From: Deltaproteobacteria bacterium
GTDB taxonomy: Bacteria > Bdellovibrionota_C > UBA2361 > SZUA-149 > JADZAE01
Length of the DNA stretch: 47,241 nucleotides
Assembly (NCBI GenBank): GCA_020852715.1
Contig: JADZAE010000006.1
Location: 1-47,241 of the forward strand
Direction of reading: 5' to 3'
The notes under the pieces are model-generated. The model was not told the DNA's origin, made no database searches, and was given only the letters and a program-made list of their open reading frames with translations. Position numbers and translations under genes: made by a program. Below are positions 1 through 8,934 of the stretch, piece after piece (the first letter of the stretch is position 1; every line of letters begins with the position of its first letter).

Positions 1-2
1 AA

Positions 3-113
3 GTTCCTATCAAGACTATTAGGAAGGTAGAACTAACTCTGAACCATCGACCTCGTAAGTGTTTGAATTTCTTAACACCTGACGAGGTCTTTAAGCTCGG
101 GTGTTGCACTTAA
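3..113 (+). mobile_element. IS30-family transposase, C-terminal fragment cut by the window edge
   Basis: The open frame from base 3 to the TAA at 111-113 encodes about 36 residues. They include the run LNHRPRKCLNFLTPDEVF, the typical end of IS30-family DDE transposases (consensus LNxRPRKxLxxxTPxEVF). Only the last part of the enzyme is inside the window. The final residues (KLGCCT) differ from the usual VALxx ending, and a +1 reading gives VALN, so the very end may be frameshifted. The family match is firm for such a short piece; whether the complete copy is active cannot be judged. No inverted repeat was recognised in the next 100 bases. Confidence 0.7.
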
Positions 114-211
114 TTATTGAATGCAGACCCGAAGCGACGTGGCTACCATGGCAGAATCCTGAGCATTAGCTGAAGAAACATAGAATTTAGAATAAGCGAG
201 TTATGCCCAGA

Positions 212-852
212 TTAGATTTCTAGATTTTTAGGGTAGCCGGAGTAGTCGTAGGTGACAGAAGTTTGAGGTTTTGGAATAGGCGGAGGTTTTGACCAGGTGA
301 TGACGCCTAAGTGATCGGCGATCTTTTGCCAGCTTACTGCTTTTTGCCTGACTCTTCGTTGCGGAAGAGAGGGGGAGGATTGGCGAGGTAGTTGTTGTTT
401 CTGTAGTCGTCGTTTCTTGATTTGGTGATTTTTTAGCGCCGCGAGTTCTTGCCGAGTAGGTACCAAAGTAGCGCACGGACTGCTTCCATGTGTTGGGGAT
501 ATGCTGCTGAAGTTTCGCTAAGAATTCTAGAGGTGAAAACGATACCGATTGCTCGCCGTCGTCTAGTTGTTTGGTGATAGTTATAGTTGTGTCTAGTCCG
601 TTATTTTCAAGTTTAAGAGAGTTAATGGCGACCGGGTATTTCTTAAGATACCGGGCAAGAAACAGGCGTTGCTCTTGGTTGTTGAAAGTTTCTCCGGCAA
701 AAACAGAAAAGTCGGAGTTTTGCCAGGTGGATATGTTTATAATAGTTTCTTCAGTGATGAGTCCTTTTTCATGTAAGGCTTGGAATACGTATTGTTGAAA
801 CAGTGTTTCGACTTGTTCTGTGTCGATAGAGGCGAGGGGAATAAAGTTTGAA
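212..852 (-). mobile_element. IS91-family transposase fragment, frameshifted
   Basis: The minus-strand frame below about 852 has the middle and late blocks of IS91-type (Y2, rolling-circle) transposases: KGLITEETIINISTWQNSDF, then an LARYL block, then SPLEFLAKLQQHIP followed by VRYFGTYSARTRG. After the TRG block the frame is lost in a Thr/Glu-rich stretch around 340-430. The IS91-like tail (SWQKIADHLGV followed by a proline-rich PPPIPKP run) continues in another frame to the TAA at 212-214. The N-terminal replication domain with its catalytic tyrosines is missing. The fragment joins directly to a SpoU methyltransferase remnant. It is a dead, 5'-truncated copy. Confidence 0.72.
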
Positions 853-1129
853 TTTTTATCGCTTAGCTCCTGCATAAGCTGATCTGTTAATTTGTAGTGC
901 AATTCCGTTTTAGAGTTGGTTAAGATATTTTTGGCCCAATCTGATAGCTTTTTTGTTTCTGAGTATATGAAAAACCGATCTCCCAGCCGTTGGCTATAGC
1001 GGCATTGATATTACGAACACCTTCTATAAAAAACTTTCCGTACCTGTGTCTTTTATAACGATTGAGCTTAATGACTTTTATATGCTGAAAATCGTTATTC
1101 TTAACCGGAATATGTTTTACTTTTACCAT
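853..1129 (-). pseudogene. SpoU/TrmH-type RNA methyltransferase, N-terminal remnant
   Basis: The ATG at 1129 opens a frame with the substrate-binding N-terminus of SpoU-type 2'-O-ribose methyltransferases: the block GKFFIEGVRNINAAIANGW matches the family's FxxEGxRxxxxAL signature. At an A-run on the plus strand (970-974) the frame shifts. Adding one T to the coding-strand run restores FFIYSETKKLSDWAKNIL and LHYKLTDQLMQELSDK, which read as a natural continuation of the family. The sequence then passes into IS91 transposase near 852. The SPOUT catalytic domain (AdoMet knot) is absent, so the gene is broken by one frameshift plus the insertion or deletion at the IS91 junction. It lies 24 bp upstream of nothing recognisable and 24 bp from the epimerase stop. 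Confidence 0.65.
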
Positions 1130-1153
1130 CTAGGGAAAAAACCTTCAAACGAT

Positions 1154-2101
1154 TTACGCTTCTTGTTGATACCATTGCCAAAACTTAGTTAAACCTTCTT
1201 CGATGGAAGTTTTAGGATTATAGTCAAGAAGAGCTTTTGCTTTATCGATGTTGGCGAAAGTTATTTTTGGCTCGCTTACCGGTGCCGGTGGAGTTTTCAG
1301 AATAGCTTTTTTGCCGATAAGGTTTTCTAAAATTGAGACAAAGTCAGCCATGAGCACAGGTTCTCCACGGCCAAGATTAATAATTTCATAGCCTAAAGGT
1401 TTATCGATTGCTGCCACAACTCCGGCGCTTATATCGGCGACATAAGTCCAATCGCGCTTCATCTGCCCGGCATCGTAGAGAGTGATTTCGTTTCCTTCAA
1501 AAATATTTTTTGTTGTCATATAGGGCATCATATCCGGCCGTCCTTTGGGGCCGTAAACGCTAAAAAAACGCACTGTCGTAAAATTCATTTGATGCAAATT
1601 ATGATAGGTGTAACCAACCAGCTCAACCATCTTCTTGGAAGCGGGATAGGCCGAGAGTGGCTCGTTGCAAGCATCGGTTTCTATAAATGGTAAAATCTTA
1701 CTGTGTCCGTAGGCAGAGGAAGTAGAAGCGAAAACAAAATTACCAACATTAAACTCTTTGGCTGCTTCCAGTAAATTTACCGAACCGATTACATTATTTT
1801 CTATATATAATGGTGTGCGTCCGATAGAGTAGCGAACGTTGGCATAAGCGGCTAAATGAGCAATAGCTGCCGGACGATGGCTGCTGATAATATCAAACAT
1901 TTTATCTTTATTGCAGACGCTCTCGCGATAAAGTGTAAATTTGGGATTAGCTAGGAAAGTTGCAATATTCTTTTCTTTTCTGGTCACAGGATAGAAATCA
2001 TTAAAACAGTCAATGCCAATGACTTCATCCCCGCGTGCCAACAATGCATCGACCACGTTTGAACCTATAAATCCCGCCGCACCTGTAACTAGTATTTTCA
2101 T
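1154..2101 (-). CDS. NAD-dependent epimerase/dehydratase (UDP-glucuronate 4-epimerase-like)
   Basis: Extended short-chain dehydrogenase of 315 residues that should interconvert nucleotide sugars for surface polysaccharide in the cytosol. The start is placed at the ATG giving MKILVTGAAGFIGSN; an upstream TTG would add four residues of no use. The NAD-binding GxxGxxG is at residues 7-13, the catalytic Ser in the STSSAYG block at 126-132, and the YxxxK pair is Y152/K156. RFFSVYGPKGRPDMM and the later RDWTYVADI block are those of UDP-glucuronate/UDP-glucose 4-epimerases (CapI/GalE-like). The length is usual for the family. Its neighbours, a broken SGNH hydrolase and an FrhB-like protein, point to a polysaccharide locus. 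The exact sugar substrate cannot be read from sequence. Confidence 0.88.
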   Translation of the reverse strand: MKILVTGAAGFIGSNVVDALLARGDEVIGIDCFNDFYPVTRKEKNIATFLANPKFTLYRESVCNKDKMFDIISSHRPAAIAHLAAYANVRYSIGRTPLYIENNVIGSVNLLEAAKEFNVGNFVFASTSSAYGHSKILPFIETDACNEPLSAYPASKKMVELVGYTYHNLHQMNFTTVRFFSVYGPKGRPDMMPYMTTKNIFEGNEITLYDAGQMKRDWTYVADISAGVVAAIDKPLGYEIINLGRGEPVLMADFVSILENLIGKKAILKTPPAPVSEPKITFANIDKAKALLDYNPKTSIEEGLTKFWQWYQQEA

Positions 2102-2277
2102 TGTTGTTACCAAAGAAAGTTAATAAGAAGAGATATTGGTTTAATACAATCCATATAGCGATTCAATAGCTATTTTAGCTAATTATAAAGGTCACATAGT
2201 GCTGCTAGCTGCTAATGAACTGTGAGTTATCTGGGTTTAAACCCATCGCTAATGAATTTTGATATGGTTATTTCCAG

Positions 2278-3393
2278 CTAGTGTTTGAGATTTCTAATAA
2301 TGGGGATTAATTCTTCGGCGACGATATTAGCACCGTAAATAGATCCCTCGATCGTAATATGTACCCAATCATAAATCAGCCTTTCTTCTTTAGGAAGCTG
2401 TATATCCAGGTCTATCAACGAAATATGTTTTTCTTTTGCTACTTTCCTAATAACATTCTGCAACTTCTCATAAATTTTTCTGAAGTCATCATAGTAATCG
2501 CCATATCTTTCCGTAATGCGATATTGTTGTGTCATTAGTAATGGAAGTATGCCATGAATCCGACAAATTTCAACAAAAGTAACAAGATTCTTTTCAAATT
2601 CCTTTTCATAAGCATCATCTGTCAGTCTTTGTGTTGCCCTTATATTCTCCATAGCTGGTTGTTGCTCAATGCTCGCGGGAAGATACCTTCCTAGCCAATA
2701 AGTTATTCCGCGAAAAGAGTCTTGGACTTGTCTTGATGCAAATTCCCATAATTTATTGGTTCTTTCGTCGCGTTTGATTATTTTTGAACGAGGGGATTTT
2801 GGGGGCCAATAATTACCTTCATAATAGAGTGTGAAATAATCGTTTATGTTGTGATTTAAAATCACCATATCGGGATGCATAGGGATCAATTTATTAAGCA
2901 GAATATTAAGACTATGCAGCGAATCATTGCCCGAAATGACAGAATTATAGGAATTGATTTTTATATCTAAATGTTTTTCTATTATCCTTGCAGCTAAATG
3001 CGGGTATCGTTTATCTTCTTCGACAAAGCCAAATTCCGTTGTCGAGCCACCCAAAATACCATTTTCAAGTCCGAGAATTTATGCATAGCAGAAGGCAGAA
3101 TTAAGCCATCAGCATCAGTTCTGAGTATAAACATTTTATTCTGGAGGCTATTATTTGATTCTTCATAGTCGGCATAGAATTCTGAAGGCTTAAGCATTTT
3201 TATCTTATTGGCATTCTACGTTCGCAAGTTGATAGCCTTATCCGCGCCTGGTTCGCCGAAAGAAGCATTATTAATCTCTCGTGAATATTTATGGCTTAAT
3301 AAATGCTCCGCACCGCAAAGAAGCATTATGACAAAGAATAAAGAGACCAAAAAAGATCACAGTATTCAAAAAAATATTTCTATTAAGATGCAT
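2278..3393 (-). pseudogene. SGNH/GDSL-type hydrolase, inactivated
   Basis: The intact 3' part (2278-about 3060) holds SGNH hydrolase blocks: GGSTTEFGF (block I, nucleophile Ser), a central GNDSLHS, the HNINDY stretch, and a C-terminal DWVHITIEG with the Asp-x-x-His pair. Such proteins are often acyl-esterases acting on surface sugars. The upstream part is broken three ways. Block I is split by loss of one base in a 4-base A-run at 3053-3056 (plus strand); one more T on the coding strand restores MVFLGGSTTE. An in-frame TAG lies at 3216-3218. A further shift near 3290 separates a membrane-spanning N-terminus that starts at the ATG at 3393. No function is expected unless the indels are sequencing errors. 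Confidence 0.72.
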
Positions 3394-3611
3394 AGATGTT
3401 TTTAATAAACATTTTGCTTCTGAAGATACGTCCTTAGTTTTTAACAAATTATTTCTATCCGCCAAGAAACGGTATGGCCAGACTTAAGGCAAGATTCAAA
3501 TTAGAGCAAGGCTAGTTTTATGTTCTTTCCGGTCGTAGACGATGGCATTGATGATATTCTTTTCCAGCATAGGCACTGCTTAAGTACCGAAAACTGCAGG
3601 CAGTTGCTATC

Positions 3612-5015
3612 TCATCTTTTTTGTAATCTACGCCGGATGTGATTAAGTAAAAGAGCATAATAACCTAGTGGGGAAAGTGCGAGCTTTAGTGCTGTGAGGC
3701 GATGGGGATGATGGAAGCAAAAATAATGAGTGAGTAAGTTTAGTTTGACCTTTAACTTATCTTTTAATTTTAAGGCGGGGATTTCTAGGTTATAACGGGG
3801 GATACGCAGCCCTTGTTTTTCTCTTTGTTGCAACAAGTAGAAAGCACGATGACGCTTTTCGACGGCCATTTTGGTATTGCATTTGAGCGCCTGCTTATCA
3901 TCTAGCGGATACAACGAAATAGCTTCTTGTTTTTGAGCTTGGCGTAGCGCTTCCATGCCGCGTGCTGTGCGGGCGAGTACGAAAGTATAGCCATTATGAA
4001 ATTTTATGCTTTTCTCCGGCTCTCTCATCCATGGATCACCAACCGAAATATCAGCAAGTTCGGAAGTGGCATCAAAGCAGGTAAAGCAACGTGCCGGGGT
4101 ATAAAGCCGATAAAGGACATTGAGCATTTCCGTGGAGTTTGGTCGATACTTTTTAGAGTAAGGAAAATAAAGGTGTCGCTCGCTTTGATCAGAAAGTTTA
4201 AGTGTTGGAATGCCTGGATGTTTTCCTAAGCGTGTGATTAGTCGCTCAATTTGTTTTCCTTCACCTTGGGCTTCTTCTTCGCGTTTTATCCAAATATATT
4301 TTAGTGGATCGTGTTCCACGGCGGCATGACAAAAAATACCAAAGCTCAGCACAATGCGGTCGCGCAGTGGCTTATTAACTTTTTGCATTTTTTGTAGGCC
4401 ATGAATTTGACAGGGTAGTCCAACAACAGCATAACGGCCGGGGTTTTTGCGAATATAGGCAATGGCTTCATTGGTTGGGGCAATGACATATTTAGATTTA
4501 GCGCCGGAGATAAACTCTTCAACAGAACTTACTACTGCCGGTTGGCCACGCCACTTTACTTGTTCATCAGCTTTAACGATGATGGCACCGTCTATTGCGC
4601 CACTGGAAAAGAGCTGAGAAAATATGGCAGTAACGACGCCGCCGGAGGTGGTGCGATAACGCATGTCTTGATCAAGCGCATGTCCGAGATAAGCTTTTTG
4701 AAAATAACCGTGCAGCTTTTCTGCTTGAAATTCTTGTTCATGAATTTTTTTATAATACTTAGGAAAGTCGATTTCATCGCCTGGGCAGACTTTCACGCAG
4801 AGGTTACAGTTGATGCAGGCGTCTAGGTTTTTTATTGTCGGATAGTCTTCATCATCGCGACCCAGTACGTCTGTTGGGCAAATGCCCAGACAGCTGCCGC
4901 AGCGGTGGCAAAGGTCATCGGAAACAATATTGCCTAATTCAACTAGTGCTGAAGGAAGCGAGGGCCCTTGATTATTGACTGATTTGTTTCTTAGTAAAAT
5001 CGTATTTTCGCTCAT
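3612..5015 (-). CDS. Coenzyme F420 hydrogenase/dehydrogenase beta subunit-like flavo-iron-sulfur protein
   Basis: 467-residue cytosolic redox protein. The N-terminus holds two [4Fe-4S] ferredoxin motifs: C36-C39-C42-C46 (CHRCGSCLGIC) and C67-C70-C73-C77 (CINCNLCVKVC). Next comes the FrhB N-terminal block with RTTSGGVVTAI and the C-terminal domain with GLPCQIHGLQ, GIFCHA and RCFTCFDAT..ADISVGDPW, all typical of the FrhB/FdhB C-terminal family. Many bacterial members that lack F420 lie in exopolysaccharide clusters beside polysaccharide pyruvyl transferases and are thought to reduce a sugar or lipid-linked intermediate. The epimerase and SGNH neighbours fit that. The start ATG follows AGGTAAT. 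It is divergent from the acyltransferase at 5100, across an 84-bp gap that probably holds both promoters. Confidence 0.85.
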   Translation of the reverse strand: MSENTILLRNKSVNNQGPSLPSALVELGNIVSDDLCHRCGSCLGICPTDVLGRDDEDYPTIKNLDACINCNLCVKVCPGDEIDFPKYYKKIHEQEFQAEKLHGYFQKAYLGHALDQDMRYRTTSGGVVTAIFSQLFSSGAIDGAIIVKADEQVKWRGQPAVVSSVEEFISGAKSKYVIAPTNEAIAYIRKNPGRYAVVGLPCQIHGLQKMQKVNKPLRDRIVLSFGIFCHAAVEHDPLKYIWIKREEEAQGEGKQIERLITRLGKHPGIPTLKLSDQSERHLYFPYSKKYRPNSTEMLNVLYRLYTPARCFTCFDATSELADISVGDPWMREPEKSIKFHNGYTFVLARTARGMEALRQAQKQEAISLYPLDDKQALKCNTKMAVEKRHRAFYLLQQREKQGLRIPRYNLEIPALKLKDKLKVKLNLLTHYFCFHHPHRLTALKLALSPLGYYALLLNHIRRRLQKR

Positions 5016-5099
5016 ATTACCTAGCTTGAAAAGGCTGATTTAAAACTATATAGTTCCAGCATTGTCTAGCAAAGCTTGGTTAATAAAGCAAAATAGGTC

Positions 5100-5870
5100 G
5101 TGAATACAATGAGTAATGAACAGATAGCCATGAGTCCTCAGCAAGAGCGTTTTAGCGCTAAATCGGAGGGGGCTTTTGCGGTTTACCGTCAATTGGTCAC
5201 GGGTGATAAAAGTTTAGCGTATTTTTTTGCTTACGAACTTTATGCGACTTTAGCAGCAGGATTAAGCGGCGCCTTAGGTTTTGCTGTTAGACAGTTTACT
5301 TTGCATCGTCTTTTGGGTTCGGCTCACGGTGGGTTAGCTGTGGGAAAAGATGTGCTCGTGCGTCAGCCGCTGCGTATTCACAGCGGGAAAAAAGTTTTAA
5401 TTGATGATCATGCGGTACTCGATGTGCGCCATGTTCCCGGGGATAGAGAAGATACAGGGATTTATTTAGGCGATCATGTATTAGTGGGACGCAATTCGCT
5501 GATTATAGCTAAAGGTGGTGTGATTAGGCTGGGTGATGCTTGTAATATCAGCTCGCATTGCCGTATTGCTACGCGGAGCGAAGTAACGATTGGGGAAAGT
5601 ACATTGATCGCTGCTTATACTTATATTGGCGCCGGTAATCATCATATTGAAGACGCGAGTCAGCCGATTATCACTCAAGGCATGGATGTGAAAGCTGGTG
5701 TCAACATTGGTAAAAATGTTTGGGTTGGTGCACGAGCGACGATTTTAGATGGTGTCACAATTGGTGACGATGCTGTCATCGGTGCTCATTCGTTAGTTTT
5801 AGAAGATGTTCCACCACGAGCTATCGTTGTCGGAACTCCGGCAAAAGTTATTAAATACAGAAATGGCTAA
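5100..5870 (+). CDS. Left-handed beta-helix (hexapeptide) acyltransferase
   Basis: 256 residues when read from the GTG at 5100; an ATG nine bases on is an equally plausible start. The central and C-terminal parts are hexapeptide repeats ([LIV]GxxxxI type) ending in the usual acetyltransferase coda: VWVGARATILDGVTIGDDAV, then VVGTPAKVI. The His-containing GAGNHHIED segment occupies the position of the catalytic histidine loop in maltose/galactoside O-acetyltransferase relatives. The first ~75 residues are not hexapeptide repeats and include a hydrophobic AYELYATLAAGLSGALG stretch that may touch the membrane. It is the first gene of a six-gene plus-strand unit; its stop overlaps the next start by 8 bases. 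The likely role is O- or N-acylation of an envelope sugar. Confidence 0.82.
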   Translation: MNTMSNEQIAMSPQQERFSAKSEGAFAVYRQLVTGDKSLAYFFAYELYATLAAGLSGALGFAVRQFTLHRLLGSAHGGLAVGKDVLVRQPLRIHSGKKVLIDDHAVLDVRHVPGDREDTGIYLGDHVLVGRNSLIIAKGGVIRLGDACNISSHCRIATRSEVTIGESTLIAAYTYIGAGNHHIEDASQPIITQGMDVKAGVNIGKNVWVGARATILDGVTIGDDAVIGAHSLVLEDVPPRAIVVGTPAKVIKYRNG

Positions 5871-6924
5871 ACGAAGCTTGTTTTATAAGAGCATTGGTTT
5901 TTTTACTGCCATTTTTGCTTCATTTATCACTTTATCTATTTTCTTTTCACAAAAAACTTTAAAAAACTTTATTGATTTTTTAGCCGCTGCCGAGCCTAAA
6001 CTTATTTGGGCGTTTTTACTTTTGCATCTGTTGGCCGCAGTCTTTCGCAGTTTTCGTTATCGGTTAGTATTGGAAAACATTGTTTCCGCAGCCCAATTGC
6101 CAACTAGAGGAACACTGTTACTTGTGACTTTAGTTAGAAACGCATTTGCTGACTTTTTGCCGATGCGTTTAGGAGAAGGAGTTTACTTTTTTATGCTCAA
6201 CCGCTTGGGAGTAAGAATTATTACCTGCGCGTCTTCATTTGGTGTTTGTTTGGCGCTTGATTTGTTGGTGCTGGCTTTTATGTTTCTTTTGGTAATAGGC
6301 GGGTTCACCTTGTTTTCTGATTTTAACTTTCCCCAATCTTTTAATAACCAACATATTCTTCTTTTTATTTTTATTTTAATACTTTTGTCGTTGTTGATTT
6401 ATTATGCGGATATAATAGGGAGAAAATTTTTGAATTTGGTTGAAAAGAAAATTTCAAAATCACTTAAAGGTAAGACGTTTCTACAGCGCTTTTTTGGATT
6501 GATAGACGATCTTATTTTTGATTTAGAGCAACTTCGCCAACGCGGGCATTATTATAACTTAATTTTGCTGACAATCGGCCTTCGGGCTTGCAAATATGTA
6601 GGTCTCTATATGCTGCTGCTGGCTCTTGTCAGTCAGTATCAATTTAGGGCAGCGCAACTTCCGTTCCCTTATTTATTTTTTGCTTTTATCACGGCGGAGG
6701 CTTCGTCTAGTTTGCCGATTAGCGGCATTATGGGGTTTGGCGTATCACAAGGGGTGTGGGTAGGAGTGTTAGCTGCTCTGGGAGTAGAGCTTCCGGAAAA
6801 GCTTAGTGTTGCCTTGGGAGTGCATGTAATCAGCCAAGTTGTGGCCTATTCTTTGGGGATACTTTCTCTTTTCTCTTTTGGCCTATTAATGCTAAGAAAA
6901 CGCCGTTCAGAACTGAATAAATAA
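5863..6924 (+). CDS. LPG-synthase transmembrane-region family (UPF0104) integral membrane protein
   Basis: 353-residue polytopic membrane protein. The start is set at the ATG at 5863, which overlaps the acyltransferase stop; a longer reading would run into the upstream gene. About eight hydrophobic segments are visible, with the family block VRNAFADFLPMRLGEG (compare NxxxxxxPxRxGE) at about residues 98-113 and a late SSLPISGIMGFGVSQG motif. Proteins of this family resemble the flippase half of lysyl-phosphatidylglycerol synthase without its aminoacyl-transferase domain, and are often found with glycosyl- or acyltransferases. A lipid or lipid-linked-sugar transport role is inferred. Overlap with the acyltransferase implies translational coupling, and the stator gene follows after 20 bp. 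Confidence 0.8.
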   Translation: MAKRSLFYKSIGFFTAIFASFITLSIFFSQKTLKNFIDFLAAAEPKLIWAFLLLHLLAAVFRSFRYRLVLENIVSAAQLPTRGTLLLVTLVRNAFADFLPMRLGEGVYFFMLNRLGVRIITCASSFGVCLALDLLVLAFMFLLVIGGFTLFSDFNFPQSFNNQHILLFIFILILLSLLIYYADIIGRKFLNLVEKKISKSLKGKTFLQRFFGLIDDLIFDLEQLRQRGHYYNLILLTIGLRACKYVGLYMLLLALVSQYQFRAAQLPFPYLFFAFITAEASSSLPISGIMGFGVSQGVWVGVLAALGVELPEKLSVALGVHVISQVVAYSLGILSLFSFGLLMLRKRRSELNK

Positions 6925-6944
6925 GACTTATTAATGAGGCGACA

Positions 6945-7511
6945 GTGAGTATCGAAGCTGAAAAATCAACTACAATATCGGCGGCGCTGCGCGAAGCGGA
7001 GGCGATTATCGAAGGAGCCAAGCAGCGCGCTCAGGAAATTTTGAAAGAAGCTGCCGACTCGCATGCAGCGGCGCATCAGGAGGGTTTTGATAAGGGTTTC
7101 AATGAAGCCCAGGAGCAGGTAGCACGCTTAGCGATTCGTCTTATTTCCGAACAGGATAAGTTAAATCTGCTACTGTCTAAGAAAGCGGCGCAATTGGCTC
7201 TAGCTATCGCCGAAACTGTAATCGAGGAAGAGTTAAAGATTGAGCCTTCATTAGTGGTTAACATAGCCAATAAAGCACTGCGCGAAGCGGTCATCGGTGA
7301 TGAAGTTAAGTTATTTGTGAGCGAGCAGGATCGACCGGCTATTGAACAAAGAATCGCAGCTCTTAAGCAAACAGTAAACAGTAGTAAGCTTAGTATTGTT
7401 GTCGATCCGGAGCTTAGAGCGGGTAGTTGTCGAGTAACAACGGCTGTAGGAGAGGTTGATGCCTCAGTTAATCATTTTCTAAGTTTGATTAAGGAAAATT
7501 TGGGAGTTTAG
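6945..7511 (+). CDS. Type III secretion/flagellar stator protein, SctL/FliH family
   Basis: 188 residues from a GTG start preceded by GAGGCGAC. An Ala/Glu/Gln-rich amphipathic N-terminus (about residues 10-65, with the EGFDKGFNEA block) leads into a domain like the F-ATPase delta subunit: LAIAETVIEEEL, then KLFVSEQDRPAIEQ, and the diagnostic end IVVDPELRAGSCRVTTAVGEVDAS, which matches SctL/HrpE and FliH. These proteins form a peripheral stalk that holds the export ATPase at the cytosolic face of the secretion or flagellar base. The ATPase gene follows after 33 bp, the canonical fliH-fliI or sctL-sctN pair. Sequence alone does not separate the flagellar from the injectisome version; no rod, hook, ring or export-gate gene is in view. 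Confidence 0.82.
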   Translation: MSIEAEKSTTISAALREAEAIIEGAKQRAQEILKEAADSHAAAHQEGFDKGFNEAQEQVARLAIRLISEQDKLNLLLSKKAAQLALAIAETVIEEELKIEPSLVVNIANKALREAVIGDEVKLFVSEQDRPAIEQRIAALKQTVNSSKLSIVVDPELRAGSCRVTTAVGEVDASVNHFLSLIKENLGV

Positions 7512-7544
7512 CGAGGCTAAATATTTCAGAAGGCGAGAGATTTC

Positions 7545-8909
7545 GTGGAAAAGAAAATTCAATGGAATAATTATTTGATTCAACCGTTAGTTCCGGCGGA
7601 TATTGATACGAGCAAGTATCATAATATCTTACAGCATAGTAGCGCACTGACGGTTAAGGTGGCCGGGCAGATAACGCAAATTACCGGTAACTTAGTGAAA
7701 GCGCGAATTCCGAACGCGAAGATTGGTGATTTATGTGTGATTTGTACGCTTAATAAAAAATATATTTCAGCACAAGTCGTTGGTTTTGATGATGAAGAAG
7801 TTTATCTAACCCCCATTGACCGCTTGGAGGCAGTTGGTCCCAAAACCACGATTATTAACTGCGGCGATCAGCTGAAAGTCGGAGTCAGCGACAAGCTTTT
7901 AGGACGTGTTGTTGATGCTCTAGGGAGACCAATTGATGGGCTAGGCGAAGTTCCTTACCAACAATTTTATCCAACTTATTGCCAGGCACCAAAAGTGATG
8001 CAGCGCTCAAGAATAAATAGTCCTCTGCCTGTGGGTGTAAGGGCGGTTGATCTTTTGCTGCCTGTGGGCGAAGGTCAACGGCTCGGGGTATTTTCAACTG
8101 CTGGCGTAGGTAAGTCCAGCTTATTGGGGATGATTGCCAGAAACAGTACGGCGGATGTTAATGTGGTGGCTTTGGTCGGTGAACGTGGACGTGAGGTACG
8201 CGACTTTTTGGCGGAAAGCTTAGGGGAAGGTTTAAAGAAGTCGGTAGTGGTTGTTAGCACTAGCGATGAAACTCCGCTTCGTCGCATTACTGCCGCTTAT
8301 ACGGCGATGGCGATTGCTGAGTATTTTCGCGATCAGGGACAGCGCGTGATGTTGCTGATGGACTCGGTTACGCGTTTTGCCCGTGCGCATCGGGAGATCG
8401 CTTTGAGCCTAGGGGAACTACCTGCACGTCAAGGTTACCCGCCTTCCGTATTTAATGCTTTACCGGAATATTTTGAACGCGCCGGAAAGGTAGAAAAAGG
8501 AAGTATTACCGGATTTTTTACCGTGCTTTTGTCCTCGGAGCAGATTGAAGATCCGCTAGGCGAGGAAATGCGCGCAATCTTAGATGGACACATCTACTTA
8601 AGTTCTCGATTAGCTCATCATCAGCATTATCCGGCTATCGATATATTGCGTAGCATTAGTCGTCTGAGCGACCAGATTGCCTCAGAAAAGCATCAGGCCC
8701 TGATGCAGAGATTTAAACGGCTCTGGTCTGTTTATGAAGAAAATTATGACTTAATTAATATTGGGGCTTATAAAAAAGGATCTGATGCCGCCATTGATGA
8801 GGCCATTGCTATGCACGCAAAGTTGCAACAATTCTTGATTCAGCATAAGGCAACATATATGAATTTTCAATCCACGTTGGATAAAGCAGCTGAAGTGTTG
8901 GGACTGTAA
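7545..8909 (+). CDS. Type III export ATPase, SctN/FliI family
   Basis: 454 residues from a GTG start with AGGCGAGAG upstream. It is homologous to F1-ATPase beta and energises unfolding and export at type III secretion or flagellar bases. Visible features: beta-barrel N-domain (about 35-95), LLGRVVDALGRPIDG (118-132), P-loop around residues 184-191 (STAGVGKS), GERGREV with the catalytic Glu (E213), Walker B LLMDSVTR (D273), then ARAHREIALSLGELPARQGY and ILDGHIYLSSRLA. The C-terminus keeps DLINIGAY..GSD. Oddities: the first P-loop residue is Ser rather than Ala/Gly, and the usual TVLVEGDD block reads TVLLSSEQ. It pairs with the stator gene just upstream. The class is certain; flagellar, injectisome or another use is open. 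Confidence 0.92.
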   Translation: MEKKIQWNNYLIQPLVPADIDTSKYHNILQHSSALTVKVAGQITQITGNLVKARIPNAKIGDLCVICTLNKKYISAQVVGFDDEEVYLTPIDRLEAVGPKTTIINCGDQLKVGVSDKLLGRVVDALGRPIDGLGEVPYQQFYPTYCQAPKVMQRSRINSPLPVGVRAVDLLLPVGEGQRLGVFSTAGVGKSSLLGMIARNSTADVNVVALVGERGREVRDFLAESLGEGLKKSVVVVSTSDETPLRRITAAYTAMAIAEYFRDQGQRVMLLMDSVTRFARAHREIALSLGELPARQGYPPSVFNALPEYFERAGKVEKGSITGFFTVLLSSEQIEDPLGEEMRAILDGHIYLSSRLAHHQHYPAIDILRSISRLSDQIASEKHQALMQRFKRLWSVYEENYDLINIGAYKKGSDAAIDEAIAMHAKLQQFLIQHKATYMNFQSTLDKAAEVLGL

Positions 8910-8934
8910 GCTTACAAACTATTAATAATTTGCG

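Noticed and set aside
2231..2244. Perfect 14-base palindrome TGGGTTTAAACCCA as an operator
   Set aside because: It lies in a short gap between the epimerase and the SGNH pseudogene with no second copy and no regulator linked to it.
3394..3611. Small minus-strand frame (about 3500-3575) starting MLEKNII
   Set aside because: Only about 24 codons, no family match; may be a remnant, but not supportable.
6945..8909. Assignment to a flagellar system
   Set aside because: fliH-fliI and sctL-sctN cannot be told apart here and no flagellar structural gene is in the window, so no flagellar claim is made.
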